From Plut-88900 sp963668115 (GTDB taxonomy: Bacteria > Chloroflexota > Dehalococcoidia > Plut-88900): DNA of 64,000 nt. How positions within the stretch are numbered: the first letter of the stretch is position 1; every line of letters begins with the position of its first letter. The stretch spans positions 1,612,001 to 1,676,000 of the forward strand of contig OY764147.1 of assembly GCA_963668115.1 (NCBI GenBank), given 5' to 3'. The notes beneath the pieces were generated by a model. It was not told the origin of the DNA. It saw only the letters and a list, made by a program, of their open reading frames with translations, and made no database searches. The position numbers and the translations under genes are program-made. Positions 44,621-53,584 of this stretch are shown here, in pieces.

Positions 44621-44660
44621 AAAAAGCGTCGGCTCAGTAAGCCGACGCTTTTTGTTTGTT
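44621..44660 (+). terminator. Rho-independent terminator after the CaiB gene
   Basis: AAAAAGCGTCGGCT pairs perfectly with AGCCGACGCTTTTT around a 5-nt loop (cagta), followed by gtttgtt. The symmetric A/T flanks would let it work in both directions, also for the convergent gene at 44692. Confidence 0.93.
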
Positions 44661-44691
44661 CAGGTCGGGTTGGGGCTGGGGGGAGGAGAAT

Positions 44692-44961
44692 TTATGAAGA
44701 AGGAACTGACAATTCAGAAGGGTTTTGGAGGTGATAGGCAAGCAATCTCAATACAGCCTCGTGAAGCTCAGGCACTTCTATTGAGCATATTTCGGGAGGA
44801 TTCAGTGCAGAAAGATCATATTCATATTCCGCCTTAATCTGCTCTACCAGCTCGTCCAGTGTGCCGGACCGCTTCTTCAAGACGCCTCGCACGATGGCGT
44901 CAAGGTACAGAATTACCGATCCTTCGCTAAGGCCAGTGTATTCATCATTGTTATGCGACAC
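44692..44961 (-). CDS. Small hypothetical protein
   Basis: 89 aa acidic, helical protein (LDELVEQIKAEYEYDL). No recognised domain, no signal or membrane span. It resembles PqqD/coenzyme-type small helical proteins only in size. Less G-rich than neighbours. It ends close to the bidirectional terminator. Confidence 0.6.
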   Translation of the reverse strand: MSHNNDEYTGLSEGSVILYLDAIVRGVLKKRSGTLDELVEQIKAEYEYDLSALNPPEICSIEVPELHEAVLRLLAYHLQNPSELSVPSS

Positions 44962-45002
44962 GCTGAATGAGCTCTCTTCCTATCCTATCGAAGGCCCAGG
45001 GG

Positions 45003-45632
45003 CTAGGGGGAGGGGCTGAACTTGGGGTATTCGTCCCGGACGAAGGAGAGGTAGAGGTTGACCCTGGCTGCCCAGCGCAGATAGCCCTCGGCGAGGGAGA
45101 AGACGGGCGTCGGGTACCGGCCCGTAAACAGAATGATGAACCAGGTGAAGAACTGGACGATTAGCAGGATTATGCCGTAGACGGTGAGAATGATGCCGTG
45201 GGGTATGGCGACGTAGAGCCAGCCCAGGAAGAACTTGAGCAGGGCGTGGAGCCTGGAGAGCCTTTCGGGGTATTCGACGCGGAGGAAGGCCTGGTCGTCG
45301 GGGGTCTCTTCAAGGGAGAAGGCGGGGTATTTGTCGACCATGAAGTTGCCGAGGATAGGACCGGCATAGGCGGCGACTCTGAGGCTCCAACGGCTATCGG
45401 CGACTACGAGGTCGAAGAGGATTCTCGGGTATCGGCCGGTGAACAGAATCGCAACGAAAGCTACGAGGGACAAGGCCCAGGCCGCTATGCCCAACAGGTA
45501 GAGGATGATGCCGTGGGGTATGCCGACGTATATGAAGCCAAAGAAGGTCTTGAGTAGGAGATGGAGTCGGGAGAGGCTTTCGGGGCGCTGGACATTGAGG
45601 ACTATCGGGGCGGCGGGCTGTTCTTGGGACAT
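45003..45632 (-). CDS. DUF4389 membrane protein with two repeats
   Basis: 209 aa made of two copies of the DUF4389 unit, each with the pattern (Y/R)PExLSRLHxLLKxFxGxxYVxIPHGIILxxxxI then FTGRYP (first copy ~13-85, second ~118-195). Each unit has one or two membrane helices, so the protein is integral to the membrane. Function unknown. Lies between the FIST gene and the terminator, probably co-transcribed with FIST (13 nt gap). Confidence 0.85.
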   Translation of the reverse strand: MSQEQPAAPIVLNVQRPESLSRLHLLLKTFFGFIYVGIPHGIILYLLGIAAWALSLVAFVAILFTGRYPRILFDLVVADSRWSLRVAAYAGPILGNFMVDKYPAFSLEETPDDQAFLRVEYPERLSRLHALLKFFLGWLYVAIPHGIILTVYGIILLIVQFFTWFIILFTGRYPTPVFSLAEGYLRWAARVNLYLSFVRDEYPKFSPSP

Positions 45633-45645
45633 TGCCGTACCTCCT

Positions 45646-46884
45646 TTAGCAGGACCTTTCCGATATGGCGGTGTCAGACGTTGTTTCGCTCACGGGGGCG
45701 GGGGCGGTGGGGCTAAACATGGCGAAAGAGCTGGTGAATCCGTGGAGGAAGGTGGAGCCGCCGACCTGTCCGATCTCGCCGTTGCAGAAGAAACCGGAGA
45801 GAGGGGCGCGAGAGATGCGGTCAAGGAAGATGTCGCTGTCGTGGTTGGGGCGACCAAAGAGATGTTCTCCCCGGCCGAGGCAGGAGAAGAGGAGGGCGCC
45901 GGATGTGGTCGGGGACTCATTGTCCTCGACGTAGCGATCCATCACGGCTTCGAGGTCGTGGCGTGCGGTCTCGGCGTCCCGGACGTGGAACTGGACGACC
46001 TGTCCCTCGCTGAGCATTTCGCCGACGACGAGGGCCCCAGTCTCCTGGTGAAGGCCCATGACGTTCCGGATGAGAAAGTCGCCGGGGCGGAACTGGTCCT
46101 TGAGGGGGTCCATGACGACGCCCAGGTGAAGGGCCGAGTTTATGAGTCGGCGGTCGTGGTCATCCGACCGGTCGAAGACGCTACGAAGGAATTCGAGCGG
46201 GCTCTGGCCCTCGAGCTCCATGAGGAGGTTGCCGTTGCACCTGGTTATCACGCCGGACTCTCCGATGGGCCTGCATCCCTGGGCAACGATGGTGTCGACC
46301 TTGAGGTTGCCATGCAGGGCCATGCCCACTGCACCGGAACGGTGGACTTCGGGGCCGAGGAAAAGAGCGTTGGCGCCGGCGCGCATTCCGCCGCTGGCGA
46401 GGCCGCCTATCTTCACCCCCTGGCTGAAGGCGAAGTCGAGGCCTTCGACGAGGCTGTCGGCGTGGATGGTGAAGGGGTCGGGGAGTACGACGAAGTGGGG
46501 AGTGTCTTCGGCCTTAACGCCGACGATTTCCTCCCAAGCTGAGGGGCCGTCGTCGGGGGTGGGGAGATCTTTGTCTTCGAGGTAGAAAAAACTCAGGTGA
46601 ACGTCGGGGAGGATGGCGGCGGTTATGGAGACAGCGGGCCGGTTCTCGACTTCCCGTCCATCGCCGATGACGCCTCCGCCGGAGCAGCCGATGAGGTTGT
46701 CGATGGGGAGGGTGTCGGCTATGTAGGAGGGGACTCTGCCATACTGGCCTTGGTGGGCGTTGGAGACGAAGGCAAGGAGGAGGTCGGGGGGTTGGCCCCC
46801 AAGGTCTTCCTTAACCTTTTGGGTCACCTCCCGGATGGCATTTTTCAGGGATTCATGTTCGGAAATTGCGGATGCCCATTGCAT
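45646..46884 (-). CDS. FIST domain sensory protein
   Basis: 412 aa with FIST_N (residues ~20-220; PDLLLAFVSNAH, LIGCSGGGVIGDGREV) and FIST_C (~225-380; KAEDTPHFVV before it, GALLFSCLGRGEHLFG, GFFCNGEIGQVGGSTFLHGF). FIST proteins are thought to bind small ligands such as amino acids and to act in signalling. No kinase or cyclase domain is attached. The DUF4389 gene follows. Confidence 0.9.
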   Translation of the reverse strand: MQWASAISEHESLKNAIREVTQKVKEDLGGQPPDLLLAFVSNAHQGQYGRVPSYIADTLPIDNLIGCSGGGVIGDGREVENRPAVSITAAILPDVHLSFFYLEDKDLPTPDDGPSAWEEIVGVKAEDTPHFVVLPDPFTIHADSLVEGLDFAFSQGVKIGGLASGGMRAGANALFLGPEVHRSGAVGMALHGNLKVDTIVAQGCRPIGESGVITRCNGNLLMELEGQSPLEFLRSVFDRSDDHDRRLINSALHLGVVMDPLKDQFRPGDFLIRNVMGLHQETGALVVGEMLSEGQVVQFHVRDAETARHDLEAVMDRYVEDNESPTTSGALLFSCLGRGEHLFGRPNHDSDIFLDRISRAPLSGFFCNGEIGQVGGSTFLHGFTSSFAMFSPTAPAPVSETTSDTAISERSC

Positions 46885-46994
46885 GGTACTGCCCCACCCT
46901 CAAGTAGTGTTCCAGATTTCATTATACATCGCACGTGAGTCGGGGCCCTGTTATACAATGCCCGAAGCCCAACTTGAGAACACAGGACATTAGA

Positions 46995-47516
46995 ATGCCC
47001 ATTTACGAACTGGACGGCAAGAGGCCAAAAATAGCGGCATCTTCGTACATACATCCCACGGCGGTGATAATCGGGGAGGTGACCATTGGGGAGAACTGCT
47101 GGATCGGGCCGAACGCGACGATCCGGGGGGATGACCACTACATAAGGATAGAGGACGGCTCCGACGTGCAGGACAATTGTGTGATCCACGGGGAGACGGT
47201 GCTGGGGCCTCGATGCCGGATGGGCCACGGGGCGGTGGTGCATGGGGCGGTGCTGGGGGAGGGTGTACTGGTGGCGATGAATGCGGTGGTGCTGGACGGG
47301 GTGAGACTTGGAAGCGGGGTGGTGGTGGCTGCGGGGTCGGTGGTTGCACCGAAGGCGGAGGTGGAGGACAGGAAGGTGGTGATGGGGGTGCCGGGGGCGG
47401 TTGTCGGGGACCTGCCGCCGGGGATGCAGAGGGCGGGAGAAGACGAGGACTATGTGACGGCGATCCCGATGTACAGGGACAGTCAGGTTGAAGTGCCGAT
47501 CGAAGAGTGCAGGTAG
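46995..47516 (+). CDS. Gamma-class carbonic anhydrase-like hexapeptide protein
   Basis: 173 aa from the ATG at 46995 (MPIYELDGKRPKIAASSYIHP). Left-handed beta-helix with GSDVQDNCVIHGETVLG and CRMGHGAVVHGAVLGEG carrying the His residues of a trimer metal site. It is a paralogue of the minus-strand protein at 16033. PaaY thioesterase or gamma-CA activity cannot be separated by eye. Confidence 0.87.
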   Translation: MPIYELDGKRPKIAASSYIHPTAVIIGEVTIGENCWIGPNATIRGDDHYIRIEDGSDVQDNCVIHGETVLGPRCRMGHGAVVHGAVLGEGVLVAMNAVVLDGVRLGSGVVVAAGSVVAPKAEVEDRKVVMGVPGAVVGDLPPGMQRAGEDEDYVTAIPMYRDSQVEVPIEECR

Positions 47517-47536
47517 GTTAAGTAAGGAGTCGGGGG

Positions 47537-47701
47537 TTGAGCGCAGAAGCAGGAATGGAAGAGATACAGAGTCGGGTGAGTGCGGCCATGAAGGAGGCGC
47601 TGGATACGTGTCCATCTCCCAGGCTGGCGCCGTTTACACCGGCGCAGATGGCTTTTCTGGAGAGGGTTTTGGTGTCGGCGCTGGGGAATACGTCTGGATG
47701 A
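47537..47701 (+). CDS. Small protein, function unknown
   Basis: 54 aa from a TTG at 47537, with TAAGGAG 7 nt upstream; an ATG 18 nt later is an alternative. The sequence after the start (SAEAGMEEIQSRVSAAM, then RLAPFTPAQMAFLERVL) looks like two amphipathic helices and keeps the genome's codon style. It begins 20 nt after the hexapeptide protein and is probably in the same transcript. Confidence 0.45.
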   Translation: MSAEAGMEEIQSRVSAAMKEALDTCPSPRLAPFTPAQMAFLERVLVSALGNTSG

Positions 47702-47746
47702 AGTGGGGCTCCGTTGCGTCAACCTGATCGGACGGCAGACGGATCA

Positions 47747-47772
47747 GATTCATCGCGGGGCATCAGAATGGG
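47747..47772. repeat. Short repeat (CGCGGGGCATC family, diverged)
   Basis: gattcatcgcggggcatcag then aatggg, related to the units at 31311 and 31488. Confidence 0.45.
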
Positions 47773-47816
47773 AAGTAGGGGAGAGCCTGGCTAGAGGAAA
47801 GGGAAGGGCAGGGAGT

Positions 47817-48185
47817 CTAGCGAAGGCCGACGAGGTACATTTCAGGGGAGGGGATTAGCCTGTGGTGGGTGGTGTCGGCGATTAGGCCGAAGCTCTGAAG
47901 GGAAACGGCACCGAGAAGGTACACGTCATCTGGGCCAAAGATTACGGGGGAGGTGCGCTCCCTTTCTTCGATTCTGAATCGGGCCTCCCCTAAGTCGTAA
48001 GTCTGGCGGCTGCCATCGGCGAGGGTAAAGGTCATCTTCTCTAAAGGCGAAAGGCCAAGTCTTTCCTTTAGAAGGGAATTAGGCAGCATGGAATAGGTGG
48101 CGCCGGTATCGACGATTGGCTTTATCTCCACGAATTTCCCATCCGCGGGACTGCCCACTTCAATTGTTGTTCGAAAAAGACCCAT
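47817..48185 (-). CDS. Clan AA aspartic protease-like protein
   Basis: 122 aa. IVDTGATYSMLP is the retroviral-type aspartic protease motif (D-T/S-G), followed by LADGSRQTYDLG and DDVYLLGAVSLQSFGL, as in single-domain bacterial aspartyl proteases that act as dimers. No signal peptide. The cellular substrate is unknown. Confidence 0.85.
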   Translation of the reverse strand: MGLFRTTIEVGSPADGKFVEIKPIVDTGATYSMLPNSLLKERLGLSPLEKMTFTLADGSRQTYDLGEARFRIEERERTSPVIFGPDDVYLLGAVSLQSFGLIADTTHHRLIPSPEMYLVGLR

Positions 48186-48242
48186 TGAATCCTCCGATAA
48201 CTCATTGTAACTATTGTTGAGTCTCTAGGCTATACTAGCTCA

Positions 48243-48776
48243 ATGCCGCACAGTCCAATAAAGCTGCTTCATTTTTCGGATACTCATGTTCGGGAGAAGG
48301 GGGAGTTGCATCCGGTTGTACAAGAGGCTTTGAAGGAAGCCGACTGGATTGTCCATAGCGGCGATTTCACGGGCCCGACCCTGGTTCACCAGCTTATTGA
48401 TGACCACCCCAAGTTTGTCGGGGTGTTTGGCAATACGGACAAAGATGATACGCGGAAGATATTGCCGGACAAGCAGTTCTTTGCGATCGGGCAGTGGAGG
48501 TTTGGGGTTATTCACCCATGGTGGGGGATGGAGCCGGATGGGATCGAGGAGCGGATACTGGAAGAGCTGGGGCGGCAGGACATCATACTGTACGGGCACA
48601 CGCACGAGCGTGTTGAGCATTATGTCGATAACACGCTTATCGTTAACCCGGGCCCAGGGTACCCGGACTTCATGATGCCGGGGTCGGTGGCGATGTTGAC
48701 GCTGGGGCCTACATCGATTGACGTGGAGTTCCGGGTGTTTGAGAGGCCACCAAGAGGTCGTAGGTCGGCGTTCTAG
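48243..48776 (+). CDS. YfcE-type metallophosphoesterase
   Basis: 177 aa calcineurin-like phosphoesterase. LLHFSDTHVRE, WIVHSGDFTG, GVFGNTDKDD, LYGHTHERVEH and NPGPGYPDF give the full set of metal ligands (DxH, GD, GNxD, GHTH). It hydrolyses a phosphodiester; the substrate is unknown. Ends just upstream of the promoter for the methylamine-type cluster. Confidence 0.9.
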   Translation: MPHSPIKLLHFSDTHVREKGELHPVVQEALKEADWIVHSGDFTGPTLVHQLIDDHPKFVGVFGNTDKDDTRKILPDKQFFAIGQWRFGVIHPWWGMEPDGIEERILEELGRQDIILYGHTHERVEHYVDNTLIVNPGPGYPDFMMPGSVAMLTLGPTSIDVEFRVFERPPRGRRSAF

Positions 48777-48787
48777 GCTCTGTTTCC

Positions 48788-48822
48788 TTGCCCGCCAATT
48801 TTCACGCATATATAATGGCGGG
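48788..48822 (+). promoter_or_regulatory. Promoter with embedded inverted repeat upstream of the mgs cluster
   Basis: TTGCCC at 48788 and TATAAT at 48811 are 17 nt apart. CCCGCCA (48791-48797) and TGGCGGG (48816-48822) form a perfect 7-bp inverted repeat overlapping both boxes. This layout suits an operator, so expression of the downstream cluster is probably repressor-controlled. About 75 nt of leader precedes the first gene. Confidence 0.6.
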
Positions 48823-48897
48823 TTGTCGGGCTGGCGGGAATTTCAGCGAGACGACGGTGTGAACTCCCACGACACCGCGCCCGGGAGAAGATAAGAG

Positions 48898-49812
48898 ATG
48901 TGCGGCATAAGTGGAATAATGCACAAACATGCAGGAGCCTCGGGGCTGGCGCCGATAGGCGAAGAGCTTGTCAGGATGCTGGACGCGATGAAGCACCGGG
49001 GCATTGACTCGACGGGCATTACGGTTGCCGGGGAGGACTCAAAGTCGGACCTGATAGTCAGGATCTGGTCTGACCCCGAGGACGACTACCGGGCCCGCTT
49101 CAGGGCGGTGGAGGAGTCGGTGATTGCGAAGGGCGGGGTGGTGAAGAACCGGCAGTCTACGGACGAATTCCTGCGACTCAACGTTAACTATGAAGGCGAC
49201 CTTAACGCGTTGGCCGCATCGCTTTATGAGCTTCCCGGGGTGACTATTCACAGCATCGGGCAGAACTCGGAGGTGGTGAAGGACGTGGGCACGGGGCTGG
49301 AGTTGGACGACAAGCACGGGATCGGGACGATGAAGGGGACGCATGGGATCGGGCACGTGAGGTTAGCGACGGAGAGTCGGGTGGACATTACGCATTCGCA
49401 TCCCTTCTGGGCGTACCCGTTCCCCGACGTGACAGTGGTGCACAACGGGCAACTGACCAACTATCACAAGATGAAACGCCAATACGAAGACCGGGGCCAC
49501 CGCTTCCAGACCGAGAACGACTCCGAGCTGATCGCGGTCTACTTGGCGGAGAAGCTGGCCCAGGGCGCGGGCCTGGAAGACGCCCTTTTCGACTCGCTGG
49601 ATGACCTGGACGGCTCCTTCACCTACCTGGTTTCGACTGACCAGGGGATGGGGTCGGCGAAGGACCCGCTGGCGCTGAAGCCGCTGGTGCTGATGGAGAC
49701 CGACGACGTGGTGGCGCTGGCATCGGAGGAGGTGGCGTTGAGGTCGGTGTTTGATGAGGAGATAGAGCGGGTCGAGCCTCAGCAGAACGAGGTAATGACT
49801 TGGCTGATATAA
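48898..49812 (+). CDS. mgsA: N-methylglutamate synthase subunit A-like class II glutamine amidotransferase
   Basis: 304 aa. Met is followed directly by the nucleophile Cys (MCGISGIMHK). Ntn glutaminase features are MKHRGIDSTG, GIGHVRLATESRVD, HPFWAYPFPDVTVVHNGQL and TENDSELIAVYL. This is the GlxB/MgsA type, a stand-alone version of the glutamate synthase amidotransferase domain. With the next two genes it should form N-methylglutamate synthase, which moves methylamine from gamma-glutamylmethylamide or glutamate onto 2-oxoglutarate. The next ORF starts 13 nt before its stop. Confidence 0.85.
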   Translation: MCGISGIMHKHAGASGLAPIGEELVRMLDAMKHRGIDSTGITVAGEDSKSDLIVRIWSDPEDDYRARFRAVEESVIAKGGVVKNRQSTDEFLRLNVNYEGDLNALAASLYELPGVTIHSIGQNSEVVKDVGTGLELDDKHGIGTMKGTHGIGHVRLATESRVDITHSHPFWAYPFPDVTVVHNGQLTNYHKMKRQYEDRGHRFQTENDSELIAVYLAEKLAQGAGLEDALFDSLDDLDGSFTYLVSTDQGMGSAKDPLALKPLVLMETDDVVALASEEVALRSVFDEEIERVEPQQNEVMTWLI

Positions 49813-50483
49813 ACGCAAGAGACATGACGATCCGGGAGATCAACTCCCGGGTGAAGGAGCTGGTCAAGGAAGGCCAGGAAGTCCGTATCACGGATCCGCA
49901 GGCCCGGCACAACCTGGTAATCGGGGTACTGCAGGACTGCAAGATAACCGTAGACGGGAGCGTGGGATACCTTTGCGCCAGCCTTCTGGACGGTCCCGAC
50001 GTGACCATCAACGGAAACGCGGGCTGGGCGCTGGGCGAGAACATGATGAGCGGCCGGATCACGCTGACCCGGAATGCCGGAGCGTCTGTCGGGGCGACGT
50101 TGAGGGGTGGAGAGCTGTTTGTGGGTGGGGATGCAGGTGCGAGGGCCGGGATATCGATGAAGGGTGGGGACCTGATAATCCGAGGGAACTCGGGGTTCTT
50201 GACGGGCTACATGATGCAGAAGGGTCGGATAATCATCTGCGGGGATGTAGGGGATGCGGTGGGGGACTCGATGTACGAGGGAGAGATCTACGTGGCGGGG
50301 AATATCGGGTCATTAGGGAGCGACGCGAAGGAAGAAACGCCTTCCGAGGACGAGCTTCTGCGGGTGTGGGAAACTCTGGAAAGCTTCGGCATCACGGAGC
50401 GGTTCCAGTTCAAGAAAGTGGTCTCGGCGAAGAAGCTATACCATTTCGACGCCCTGGAGCGCTTCGAAAAGAGGGTGGTCTAA
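49800..50483 (+). CDS. mgsB: N-methylglutamate synthase subunit B-like GXGXG protein
   Basis: 227 aa, TTG start at 49800 with GAGGT upstream; an ATG at 49824 is the alternative. It matches the GXGXG right-handed beta-helix of the glutamate synthase C-terminus (GSVGYLCASLLDGPDVTINGNAGW, split by repeats, and GGDLIIRGNSGFLTGY). This is the GlxC/MgsB type. It overlaps mgsA and lies 10 nt before mgsC, so all three are translationally linked. Confidence 0.85.
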   Translation: MADINARDMTIREINSRVKELVKEGQEVRITDPQARHNLVIGVLQDCKITVDGSVGYLCASLLDGPDVTINGNAGWALGENMMSGRITLTRNAGASVGATLRGGELFVGGDAGARAGISMKGGDLIIRGNSGFLTGYMMQKGRIIICGDVGDAVGDSMYEGEIYVAGNIGSLGSDAKEETPSEDELLRVWETLESFGITERFQFKKVVSAKKLYHFDALERFEKRVV

Positions 50484-50493
50484 GGATACAGCC

Positions 50494-51798
50494 ATGGTGA
50501 TGAACAGCAGCCAGATTTATTCCCCCTGGGTGATGGAAGACATCCACGCCAAGGCTGACCTTGGCCGCTACCGGATACGGGGATTTTCTTCCTTCCAAAA
50601 AGTCACCCATTTCGACGATTTGACGTTTCTCTCCACGGGTCTGACCAGGATCCCGCTGGAAGGATATAAGGAGAAGTGCAGCACACAGGTAGTCATCGGT
50701 GAAGGCAATGCCAAGAATCCCCTGGTGCTGGAGACCCCGATATACATCACCGGCATGAGCTACGGGGCCCTTTCCCGCAACGCGAAGATTGCACTGGGGA
50801 AGGGTGCCTCGGAGGTGGGGACGGCGACGTGCACGGGCGACGGTGGCATGCTGATGGCCGAACGGGAAGCTTCCGAGAAGCTGATATACCAGATACTGCC
50901 CAGCCGGTACGGCGTAAATCCCCATCACATCATGATGGCCGACTGCATAGAGATCTGCGTGGGCCAGGGTGCGAAGCCCGGCACGGGTGGGATGCTGATG
51001 GGGGTTAAGGTGCTGGACCATATCGCGGAGATGCGGGACCTGCCGACGGGAATCGACCAGCGGTCGCCGACCCGGCACCCGGACTGGCTCGGGCCCGATG
51101 ACCTGCCGATAAAAATCGAGCAACTGCGGGAAGCGACGGACTGGCGGGTCCCGGTCACCGTGAAGCTGGGGGCCTGTCGGGTGAAGGATGACGTGAAGCT
51201 GGCGGCCAAGGCGGGGGCCGATGCGATAGTCATAGACAGCATGCTGGCAGGGACGGGGGCGTCGTCGGAGATATTGCTGGACCACTCGGGCATACCCACA
51301 GTTCCGGCGATTGTGCTGGCCCGGGAGGCCCTGCGAGAGATAGGGATGTACGGGAAGGTGGCGTTGATAGCGTCGGGTGGGATCAGGAGCGGGGTGGACG
51401 TGGCGAAGGCGCTGGCCCTTGGGGCGGATGCGGTAGCGATCGGCATTGCTGCACTGATAGCGCTGAACTGCAACCGGGACATACCGGAAGCGAACTTCGA
51501 AGAGGAAGTCGGGGTGCCGGCGGGGATGTGCCACCACTGCCAGACGGGCAAGTGCCCGGTGGGTATAGCGACCCAGGACACGGAGCTGATGAAACGGCTG
51601 GACCCTGATGAGGCCGGGGCACGGGTGGCGAATTTCCTAAACGCTATGACGATGGAGCTGGCGCTGATCACGCGGTCGCTGGGCAAGAGCGACGTACACA
51701 GCCTGGAGCCCGAGGACATGGCGGCGCTGACGATTGAGGCGTCGGCGATGGCGCGGATCCCGCTGGTCGGGACGGACAAGGTGTTCGGCTTCGACTAG
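50494..51798 (+). CDS. mgsC: N-methylglutamate synthase subunit C-like FMN/Fe-S synthase
   Basis: 434 aa. Corresponds to the FMN-binding synthase domain of glutamate synthase (GlxD/MgsC). TPIYITGMSYGALSRNAK, TCTGDGGMLMAER, VKLGACRVKDDVKLAAKAGADAIV (interrupted by short changes), ASGGIRSGVDVAKALALGADAV (FMN phosphate loop) and the Fe-S cysteines CHHCQTGKCPVGIA are seen. Together the three subunits rebuild a glutamate-synthase-like enzyme. Confidence 0.87.
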   Translation: MVMNSSQIYSPWVMEDIHAKADLGRYRIRGFSSFQKVTHFDDLTFLSTGLTRIPLEGYKEKCSTQVVIGEGNAKNPLVLETPIYITGMSYGALSRNAKIALGKGASEVGTATCTGDGGMLMAEREASEKLIYQILPSRYGVNPHHIMMADCIEICVGQGAKPGTGGMLMGVKVLDHIAEMRDLPTGIDQRSPTRHPDWLGPDDLPIKIEQLREATDWRVPVTVKLGACRVKDDVKLAAKAGADAIVIDSMLAGTGASSEILLDHSGIPTVPAIVLAREALREIGMYGKVALIASGGIRSGVDVAKALALGADAVAIGIAALIALNCNRDIPEANFEEEVGVPAGMCHHCQTGKCPVGIATQDTELMKRLDPDEAGARVANFLNAMTMELALITRSLGKSDVHSLEPEDMAALTIEASAMARIPLVGTDKVFGFD

Positions 51799-51845
51799 TC
51801 TTTTCGACCACGAGCATATTTCCAGAACCCAAACCGGAGCTAAGG

Positions 51846-53204
51846 ATGGCCAACAGAGAGCAGATACGCGAGCAGATGACCCGGGATGGGATCAAGTACA
51901 TCCTGACGCAGTTCGTCGACATTCACGGGGCGGCGAAAGTGAAGCTGGTGCCTGCGTCCAGTTTTGACGACGTGATTGATGAGGGAGCGGGGTTTGCGGG
52001 GGGCTCGCTGCACGGGATGGGGCAAGGGCCAAACGATCACGACATGCTGGCCCGAATCGACCTGGACAGCTACACACGACTACCGTGGGATGGGGAAACT
52101 GCTCGGTTTGCCTCCGACCTGTTTGTGGACGGGGAGCCCCACCCATATTGCCCACGGCAGCACATGAAGAAGGTGCTAGGGGCACTGCGGGACGAGGGGT
52201 ACGTGTTCAATGTCGGGATTGAGCCCGAGCATTTCCTTGTACTCAAGAACGACGACGGCTCGATACGCATCTTCGATCCTGCGAACGTGGACAACCTGGA
52301 GAAGCCTTGCTACGACTACAAGGGGATTTCGGGTGTGCTCGGGTACCTGAAGGAGATGACCGCGGGGTTAAACGGACTGGGATACGGCGTTTATCAGTCG
52401 GACCACGAGGACGGGAGTGGGCAGTACGAAATCAACTTCGACTACACAGACGCCCTGACCACCGCAGACCGGTACACGTTCTTCAAGATGATGACCAGCC
52501 AGGTGGCCCGGAAACACGGGGCGATTGCGACGCACATGCCCAAGCCGTTTGCGGACAGGACTGGGAGTGGGGGGCATATACACTTTCACGTTGCCGATGC
52601 GAAGTCGGGTGAGAACGTACTGATAGACCACGATGACGAGCAGGGCCTGGGGCTCTCCAAGATGGCCTACCACTTCATCGGGGGGATTCTGAAGCATGCG
52701 CCAGCGTTGTGTGCGATCAACTCACCGACGGTGAACTGCTACAAGCGGCTGCAGATGGGGTCGGCGCTGACGGGGTCGAGGTCGGGTTTCACGTGGACAC
52801 CAGCGTTCATTTCCTACGGGGACAACAACCGGACGCAGATGATCAGGACCGCGGGCCCCGGGCACCTGGAGGACCGGACGATGTCCTCGGGGTGCAACCC
52901 TTACCTGGCTTTCACGGCATATGTGTCGGCGGGGATGGACGGAGTGAAGAACGAGATCGATCCGGGGAAGGCCAACTTTGAGAACACCTACGCCCTTGGG
53001 ATGGAAGAAATTCAGAGGCGCGGAATCCGGGTATTACCCCAGAGCCTTCCCGAGGCCCTCAACGAACTCAAGAACGACGAGGTCGTGCAGACGGCGCTTG
53101 GGCCGATCTACGACGAGTTCATAAAGGTGAAAGAGGCGGAGTGGGCCGACTACCACCGCCAGGTGAGCCAATGGGAGGTGGACCGGTACCTCACGATGTT
53201 CTAG
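51846..53204 (+). CDS. gmaS: Gamma-glutamylmethylamide synthetase-like glutamine synthetase homologue
   Basis: 452 aa GlnT/type III-like member of the glutamine synthetase fold. FVDIHGAAKVKLVPASSF at the N-terminus, IEPEHFLVL (catalytic Glu), SGGHIHFHVAD (ATP/metal His), and RTAGPGHLEDRTMSSGCNPYLA near the C-terminus. In methylotrophs GmaS ligates methylamine to glutamate at the expense of ATP. The position directly after three mgs-like genes and before the sarcosine-oxidase-like genes favours GmaS over ordinary glutamine synthetase, though sequence alone does not prove it. Confidence 0.8.
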   Translation: MANREQIREQMTRDGIKYILTQFVDIHGAAKVKLVPASSFDDVIDEGAGFAGGSLHGMGQGPNDHDMLARIDLDSYTRLPWDGETARFASDLFVDGEPHPYCPRQHMKKVLGALRDEGYVFNVGIEPEHFLVLKNDDGSIRIFDPANVDNLEKPCYDYKGISGVLGYLKEMTAGLNGLGYGVYQSDHEDGSGQYEINFDYTDALTTADRYTFFKMMTSQVARKHGAIATHMPKPFADRTGSGGHIHFHVADAKSGENVLIDHDDEQGLGLSKMAYHFIGGILKHAPALCAINSPTVNCYKRLQMGSALTGSRSGFTWTPAFISYGDNNRTQMIRTAGPGHLEDRTMSSGCNPYLAFTAYVSAGMDGVKNEIDPGKANFENTYALGMEEIQRRGIRVLPQSLPEALNELKNDEVVQTALGPIYDEFIKVKEAEWADYHRQVSQWEVDRYLTMF

Positions 53205-53298
53205 GGGCCCGGTCGATCCGGTCTATTGCGCTTTAACGCCTTCATCCCATCGAGTCCCCCAACCTGTTCACGGACAGCGGTCGGCCGCGGGTAGCGAT

Positions 53299-53583
53299 AT
53301 GTCCTTCCTGCTGAACTGCCCAAACTGCGGTTCCCGGTCCGTCAACGACTTCCGATACGGGGGGGAAGTCACGTCACGGCCATCACCTGGGGATTCCGAG
53401 GAGACTTGGTCGGCATATTTCTACGTGCGGAAGAACGTGGCAGGGTTGCAGCGGGAGTGGTGGTACCACAAGTACGGGTGCCGACGGTGGTTCCAGGCCG
53501 AAAGGAACACTTTGGATAACCGGGTGTCGGCGACGTTCTGGCCGGGTGAGGGGCCCGTGCAATCCTCAGGGGAGAGGGGCTGA
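53299..53583 (+). CDS. mgdB: Sarcosine oxidase / N-methylglutamate dehydrogenase delta-type subunit
   Basis: 94 aa zinc subunit of the SoxD family. LLNCPNCGSRSVNDFRYGGE holds the CxxC, and WYHKYGCRRWFQAERNT the remaining His/Cys ligands. It bridges subunits in heterotetrameric sarcosine oxidase, and the homologous N-methylglutamate dehydrogenase has the same composition. One base separates its TGA from the ATG of the alpha subunit. Confidence 0.87.
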   Translation: MSFLLNCPNCGSRSVNDFRYGGEVTSRPSPGDSEETWSAYFYVRKNVAGLQREWWYHKYGCRRWFQAERNTLDNRVSATFWPGEGPVQSSGERG

Positions 53584-53584
53584 A

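Noticed and set aside
51846..53204. Calling this simply glutamine synthetase GlnA
   Set aside because: The gene context (three glutamate-synthase-like subunits and a sarcosine-oxidase-type enzyme) and GlnT-like N-terminus point to a GmaS-type ligase, though this is not proven.
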